Shown here: positions 15,767 to 19,418 of the stretch, piece after piece | Position numbering within the stretch: position 1 is the first letter of the stretch | Layout of the letters: every line of letters begins with the position of its first letter | Origin: Actinomycetota bacterium | GTDB taxonomy: Bacteria; Actinomycetota; Acidimicrobiia; Acidimicrobiales; Ilumatobacteraceae | Reading direction: 5' to 3' | DNA: 19,418 nucleotides | NCBI GenBank assembly: GCA_009705865.1 | Contig: WLSJ01000016.1 | Coordinates: 1 to 19,418, forward strand | Notes under the pieces: generated by a model | The model's input: the letters and a program-made list of their open reading frames with translations, nothing else | Database searches by the model: none | Told to the model about the DNA's origin: nothing | Made by a program: the position numbers and the translations under genes

Positions 15767-17815
15767 TCAGTGCCCAGCGGACTTGGCGCCGGCCTTACAA
15801 CCAGTCCCAGGTCCTGTTGCCTCGATACCCAACTCGTGCATCACGCTTGGAACTAGTCGAGCGAATACTGGCGCAGCTGCAGTTCCACCGAATCTGTCTC
15901 GTGAAGATGCATCAGGCTCGTCGATACTGATCAACATAGTGACCTGTGGATTGCTCGCTGGGAAATATCCGACAAACGATGCAAAATACTTACGACCACC
16001 AGTGTCAGTTGAATATGTTCCGTTCGCTTGCACCTTGTAACCGGTTCCGGTTTTTCCGGCTATTTCCATTCCCTTAACCTGAGCGAGCTCTCCCGTACCA
16101 GTACAGATAACTTCGCGAAGCATGTCAGTCATAGTGGCTGCAGTTTCAGGTTTCAATACTGCACGACTATCAGACGCACCAGACGAATGACGCTTGCCGG
16201 ATTTATCAATTGTTGCACTCACTAACTGCGGCGCGACATAGACACCCTTATTCGCAACAGTGTTTACTCCGGCGATCAATTGCAATGGAGTTGTTGCCAT
16301 TCCGTAACCGTAGGACACAGTTACCTTTTCCGTGCCTCGCCATTTCTTAGCGTCACGTAAGGTTCCCCGACTTTCCCCTGGATATTGAAGCCCAGTGGCG
16401 CTTCCGAAACCGAACGCTGATAAATAGTCATGCAAAGTGTTTGACGAAATCTTCTCTGCGGTCATCAATGTTCCAATGTTTGAACTTTCGCTGACGATTG
16501 TCCGCAGGTTCATGTCCATTGGTGGATGAGGCCATGCATCACGAATGGGGTACTTATCCACCACGATGACGCCAGGAACTTTCTGCACCGTTTCGGGCGT
16601 CACAACTCCTTCGTTGAGAGCCGCACTAATTGAAAACACCTTTGCGACAGAACCTGGTTCATACGCTTCCACGGCTGCAAAGTTTCCGGTTGCCAACACT
16701 GCTGAACCAGCCGCGTTGCGACGCACATTCGACATTGCATAAATCTGACCAGTAGTTGAATTCATCACAATTGCTGTGCCACCTTTTGCACTCAACTGAC
16801 CTACACGGTCTAAAAGAGCGGTATCGGTTTGATATTGAATATTCTTGTCAAGGGTTAGAACGATGTCATCTCCAGGAACAGGAGCCAACGTTGTGCTTTG
16901 CACTCCGGCAATTGAACGGCCGTTTTTGTCAACTTCTCTAATTCCTTTGCCATCAACACCAGTCAGAATCTTGTTGAATTGCTTTTCAAGCCCAGAGATT
17001 CCCAATCCATCAGGATCTGTGCGGCCAATCACTGCACCTGCAACTCCGCCTTCAACTTCTCGAGAAGGTTCGGTATAGGAATACACACCAGGCAGTCCAA
17101 GTCCGAGCAATGTCTGTGCTTCCACTTTTGTCATTCCACGGGCGATATATCGAAACTTGGATCCAGGAACACTCAGGGCTTCAAGAAGTTTTGCTTCTTG
17201 TTCTGGGGTATACGCCAAAGCAACTGCCAGTGAATGTGCGACAAAAGGAAAATCAGTGATGGCGCGAGGATCTGCGTACACAGTGGTGCTTGGCACCGAC
17301 AGCGCTAATTCATTGCCATTTCTATCGAAAATAACCCCGCGAGCAGCGCGCATGATGTTGACTCGCGTGCGTTGATCGACGCTTGCTGCAAAGTATTTCG
17401 AACGTTGGACAGTTTGAAGCATTCCAACTCGAACAAGTAGCACGCTCATAAGTGCAATCATGACGACGACAATGATTCGAAGTCTTCCCTTTACCCTGCG
17501 ATGAGCCTCTGACGATGGAATTTTGCTTGAGCGCAGTGCGGATGGCACTTCACCGGTGAAACAAGTCTTCGTCCAACGCCATGCGGACATCATCAATGAT
17601 TCAAATGGAGACGTAGTGGCGACCGGACGACGCGATGGTGCCGTTCGCGCAGCAGCTGGACGGCTTGGCTTTTTAGCTACCGACGGTCTGCTGGTTGAAC
17701 GTGAGCGAGAAGAAACTGCACGGCTGTCGCGTGTAGTGCGAGGCGAGGATTCACGAGAACTCGAGGCGGTGCCATGAGAACGAGTACCTCTTTGTGAACC
17801 TGAACCGCTGCTCAT
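15767..17815 (-). CDS. ftsI: Septal transpeptidase FtsI (class B PBP) with long basic tail
   Basis: Penicillin-binding transpeptidase that cross-links septal peptidoglycan with FtsW; 682 aa. Residues 1-110 are a cytoplasmic, disordered Ser/Arg-rich tail (22 Arg/Lys against 5 acidic, by my count), far longer than in E. coli. The membrane helix is at about 112-133. The PBP dimerisation domain follows (ARGVIFDRNGNELALS, 158-173; GVAGAVIGRTDPDGLGISGLE, 257-277). The transpeptidase domain has the nucleophile S389 in SVAK (389-392), SSN (444-446) and KTG (588-590), all intact. ATG 17813-17815 overlaps the ftsL stop as ATGA. I keep this start because it is coupled to ftsL; later Met codons within the tail cannot be ruled out. 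Confidence 0.97.
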   Translation of the reverse strand: MSSGSGSQRGTRSHGTASSSRESSPRTTRDSRAVSSRSRSTSRPSVAKKPSRPAAARTAPSRRPVATTSPFESLMMSAWRWTKTCFTGEVPSALRSSKIPSSEAHRRVKGRLRIIVVVMIALMSVLLVRVGMLQTVQRSKYFAASVDQRTRVNIMRAARGVIFDRNGNELALSVPSTTVYADPRAITDFPFVAHSLAVALAYTPEQEAKLLEALSVPGSKFRYIARGMTKVEAQTLLGLGLPGVYSYTEPSREVEGGVAGAVIGRTDPDGLGISGLEKQFNKILTGVDGKGIREVDKNGRSIAGVQSTTLAPVPGDDIVLTLDKNIQYQTDTALLDRVGQLSAKGGTAIVMNSTTGQIYAMSNVRRNAAGSAVLATGNFAAVEAYEPGSVAKVFSISAALNEGVVTPETVQKVPGVIVVDKYPIRDAWPHPPMDMNLRTIVSESSNIGTLMTAEKISSNTLHDYLSAFGFGSATGLQYPGESRGTLRDAKKWRGTEKVTVSYGYGMATTPLQLIAGVNTVANKGVYVAPQLVSATIDKSGKRHSSGASDSRAVLKPETAATMTDMLREVICTGTGELAQVKGMEIAGKTGTGYKVQANGTYSTDTGGRKYFASFVGYFPASNPQVTMLISIDEPDASSRDRFGGTAAAPVFARLVPSVMHELGIEATGPGTGCKAGAKSAGH

Positions 17816-18279
17816 GGTGCACCAACTACTGCGGCCTTCATTCGGCCAAACTCGTCAAGTGGAGATTCAGAATGAGCAGCGACATCTGAGTCAACTTTTC
17901 CGACTGTTGCAGCAACTTCAGCAGCTACAGATACCGGAATAGCCACCATGCGAATACCGAGACTAGGAACGAGACCCATGAGGCTTGCACGATTCATTAA
18001 CTGTCCGGGAGACTGCAGGTTCGCACGTTCTGCGCGCAAAGTTTCGAAATGAGAACGAGCCCGTGTGATGTCATAGTTCAGCTTGTCGAGACGCATTTGT
18101 TGTTGGGCCATATGGGCACGCAACGTAACGATGCAGAACATCACAGCCACGACTGCAGACAAGATCGTGAACACTCGGTAGTACCGACGTTCACTGCCTT
18201 GTACCAACACCAAGGTGGGGCGTGGTTCCCGTTCTTGACGAGGCGAACCAAATACCGGAATCTTGAGTGCAACAGCCAT
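17812..18279 (-). CDS. ftsL: FtsL-like septum protein
   Basis: A 155-residue bitopic membrane protein in the usual place of ftsL, between rsmH and ftsI. Residues 1-33 are cytoplasmic, the single helix is at about 34-54 (RVFTILSAVVAVMFCIVTL), and 55-90 is heptad-like and suited to a coiled coil with an FtsB/DivIC partner. LQSPGQLMNRASLMGLVP (88-105) resembles the short conserved block at the end of FtsL proteins. FtsL sequence is poorly conserved, so the call rests on topology and position. It would link FtsQ and the FtsW-FtsI pair. It begins at ATG 18277-18279, 2 nt after the rsmH stop, and its stop overlaps the ftsI start. Confidence 0.85.
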   Translation of the reverse strand: MAVALKIPVFGSPRQEREPRPTLVLVQGSERRYYRVFTILSAVVAVMFCIVTLRAHMAQQQMRLDKLNYDITRARSHFETLRAERANLQSPGQLMNRASLMGLVPSLGIRMVAIPVSVAAEVAATVGKVDSDVAAHSESPLDEFGRMKAAVVGAP

Positions 18280-18281
18280 GA

Positions 18282-19232
18282 CTACTTCTGATCCCGTATT
18301 TCAATTTTTTCCACCACACGCAAACGTGCAGAAGATGAACGTGGGTTAGAAACCAACTCTTCTTTGCTTGCATCGCGAGGAGCACGAATGCGAACAACAG
18401 AACGGACTGCACCACAACCACAGGGCAAATTGGGGGGACAATGACAATCCCCTGTTTCAGCCGAACGCATGACTGACTTCACGATGCGATCTTCTCCTGA
18501 GTGATACGACAGAACAGCCAAACGTGCACCAGGAGCCAACATTTGAATCACGCTGTGCAATGCGCCAGGAAGTATTTCCAATTCAGCATTGACTTCAATA
18601 CGAATGGCTTGAAAAGTTCTTTTAGCTGGATGGCCTCCGCGGCGACGTGCTGGCGCAGGAATTGCCGAACTCACTACATCTGACAGGCGTGCTGTTGAGT
18701 GAATTGGGCGGGCCGCAATAATCGCTTTTGCAATTCGGTAGGCATGGCGCTCATCAGCATTACGGCGCAACATTTGTGTGAGTGCCTCTTCGTCGTATGT
18801 ATTGACGATTACATCTGCGCTCAAGATTTGAGAGCGATCCATACGCATGTCAAGCGGCGCATCGAAACGATATGAAAATCCGCGCTCTGCTACATCAAAC
18901 TGTGGTGATGAAACACCGAGGTCGAAGAGGGCACCAGACAACGCACTGATGCCCTCTTTCGCCGCGATCTGCGCCGCTGCATCGAAGCGGGCGCGCCGGA
19001 GGGCAACGCGTCCACCGCAACCAGCGGCTGCAAGAACTTGTTCGGCCGATTCAATGGCCACTTCGTCTTGGTCAATCCCCAACAACGAAACATGAGGATG
19101 AGCAGTCAGGATGGCGGCACTATGTCCAGCGCCACCCAATGTTGCGTCAAGAAAAACTCCATCGTTCATGTCTGAAAAGAGATCAACGATTTGCTCCAAC
19201 ATCACAGGCCGATGCGCAAAGACCGCGTTCAT
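18282..19232 (-). CDS. rsmH: 16S rRNA m4C1402 methyltransferase RsmH (MraW)
   Basis: SAM-dependent enzyme that N4-methylates C1402 of 16S rRNA in the ribosomal P site; 316 aa from the chosen start. The SAM motif is DATLGGAGHS (29-38) with GIDQD (52-56). DLGVSSPQFD (104-113) and GFSYRFDAPLDMRMD (118-132) are family hallmarks, as is LSYHSGEDRIVK near the C-terminus. A Cys-rich segment (GDCHCPPNLPCGCG) follows, as in many RsmH. I chose ATG 19230-19232 because the protein then opens with the normal MNAVFAHRPVMLEQ. The frame extends to 19346, but those 38 residues fall in the structured leader. GGGGTG about 8 nt upstream may be the ribosome site. It is the first gene of the cluster seen; mraZ is not visible. 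Confidence 0.97.
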   Translation of the reverse strand: MNAVFAHRPVMLEQIVDLFSDMNDGVFLDATLGGAGHSAAILTAHPHVSLLGIDQDEVAIESAEQVLAAAGCGGRVALRRARFDAAAQIAAKEGISALSGALFDLGVSSPQFDVAERGFSYRFDAPLDMRMDRSQILSADVIVNTYDEEALTQMLRRNADERHAYRIAKAIIAARPIHSTARLSDVVSSAIPAPARRRGGHPAKRTFQAIRIEVNAELEILPGALHSVIQMLAPGARLAVLSYHSGEDRIVKSVMRSAETGDCHCPPNLPCGCGAVRSVVRIRAPRDASKEELVSNPRSSSARLRVVEKIEIRDQK

Positions 19233-19249
19233 GCTGCACCCCGTGTCAT

Positions 19250-19381
19250 GACGGACGGTCCCTGGCAGCCTCCCGGAAAGCAATTGCCACCCGGATGTAT
19301 CCCCGGAATGTGCGCGATGGTAGCGGGCGGAGTTGGAGCTAACCACCGTGCCATCCGGGAGACTGCCAGAGACCGTCGGCC
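19250..19381 (-). ncRNA. Structured 5' leader RNA upstream of rsmH, mraW-motif candidate
   Basis: Read as RNA on the coding strand, 19354-19377 pairs with 19254-19277 over 24 positions: 22 Watson-Crick and 2 G-U pairs. Past one mismatch it extends outward by 3 pairs (to 19381/19250), and past another inward by 4 (19349-19352 with 19279-19282). Inside lie two further stems. P2 has 10 pairs with one bulged U (19338-19348 with 19315-19324, 13-nt loop). P3 has 9 pairs with two bulges (19303-19313 with 19286-19294, 8-nt loop). Together they form a three-way junction ending 17 nt before the rsmH ATG. An mraW RNA motif has been described upstream of mraW in actinobacteria; whether this is a member I could not test. 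It leaves the start codon and likely ribosome site outside the stem. Confidence 0.6.
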
Positions 19382-19418
19382 GCTGACTGATTGAAAAGAC
19401 ATGAGGAGCATCGGGAAT

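Noticed and set aside
19233..19346. Longer RsmH start at 19346
   Set aside because: It adds 38 residues unlike the family and lies within the structured leader; the normal N-terminus MNAVFAHRPV begins at 19232.
19378..19418. End of mraZ at the window edge
   Set aside because: No frame in these 41 bases resembles the MraZ C-terminus; too short to decide, so presence upstream stays open.

Overview
The window is one co-directional block, all on the minus strand, so transcription runs from 19418 towards 1. It holds the division and cell wall (dcw) cluster of an actinobacterium and the segment that usually follows it. From the 5' end the order is: structured leader, rsmH, ftsL, ftsI, murE, mraY, murD, ftsW, murG, murC, murB, ftsQ, ftsZ, yggS (ylmE), sepF, yggT (sepG), ileS, and the start of a Lys/Ala/Pro-rich protein cut by the window edge. 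No ORF on the plus strand is credible; those seen are shadows of these genes.

The organism is probably Actinomycetota. The evidence is the ftsZ-ylmE-sepF-yggT-ileS order, the lack of ftsA, an eukaryote-like long IleRS, a Cys-rich loop in RsmH, an FtsZ tail ending DVPSFLK, and a PAKK-rich protein after ileS. Base composition looks near 50% GC by eye, low for the phylum. Together with murB lying between murC and ftsQ, this would fit an aquatic, Acidimicrobiia-like lineage, but that placement is only an inference.

Region by region: 19233-19418 is non-coding leader that can fold into a long stem closed on a three-way junction. 7158-19232 is a tightly packed operon with ATGA or TAATG overlaps. 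It encodes lipid II synthesis (MurE, MraY, MurD, MurG, MurC, MurB), the septal synthase pair FtsW-FtsI, and the connector proteins FtsL and FtsQ. The packing breaks at a 99-nt spacer before ftsZ, which has its own strong Shine-Dalgarno site. FtsZ is followed by YggS, SepF (FtsZ membrane anchor), YggT and IleRS.

Points that stand out: murF is absent from its usual place between murE and mraY, which overlap by 4 nt. DivIVA is absent between yggT and ileS. sepF and ileS both lack a Shine-Dalgarno site and share an identical TAGCCT hexamer exactly 6 nt before the start codon, as expected of leaderless promoters. FtsI and FtsQ carry long cytoplasmic tails of opposite charge. I see no mobile element, tRNA, rRNA or CRISPR. 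The machinery is mostly familiar; the novelty candidates are the leader RNA, the missing genes and the promoter arrangement.
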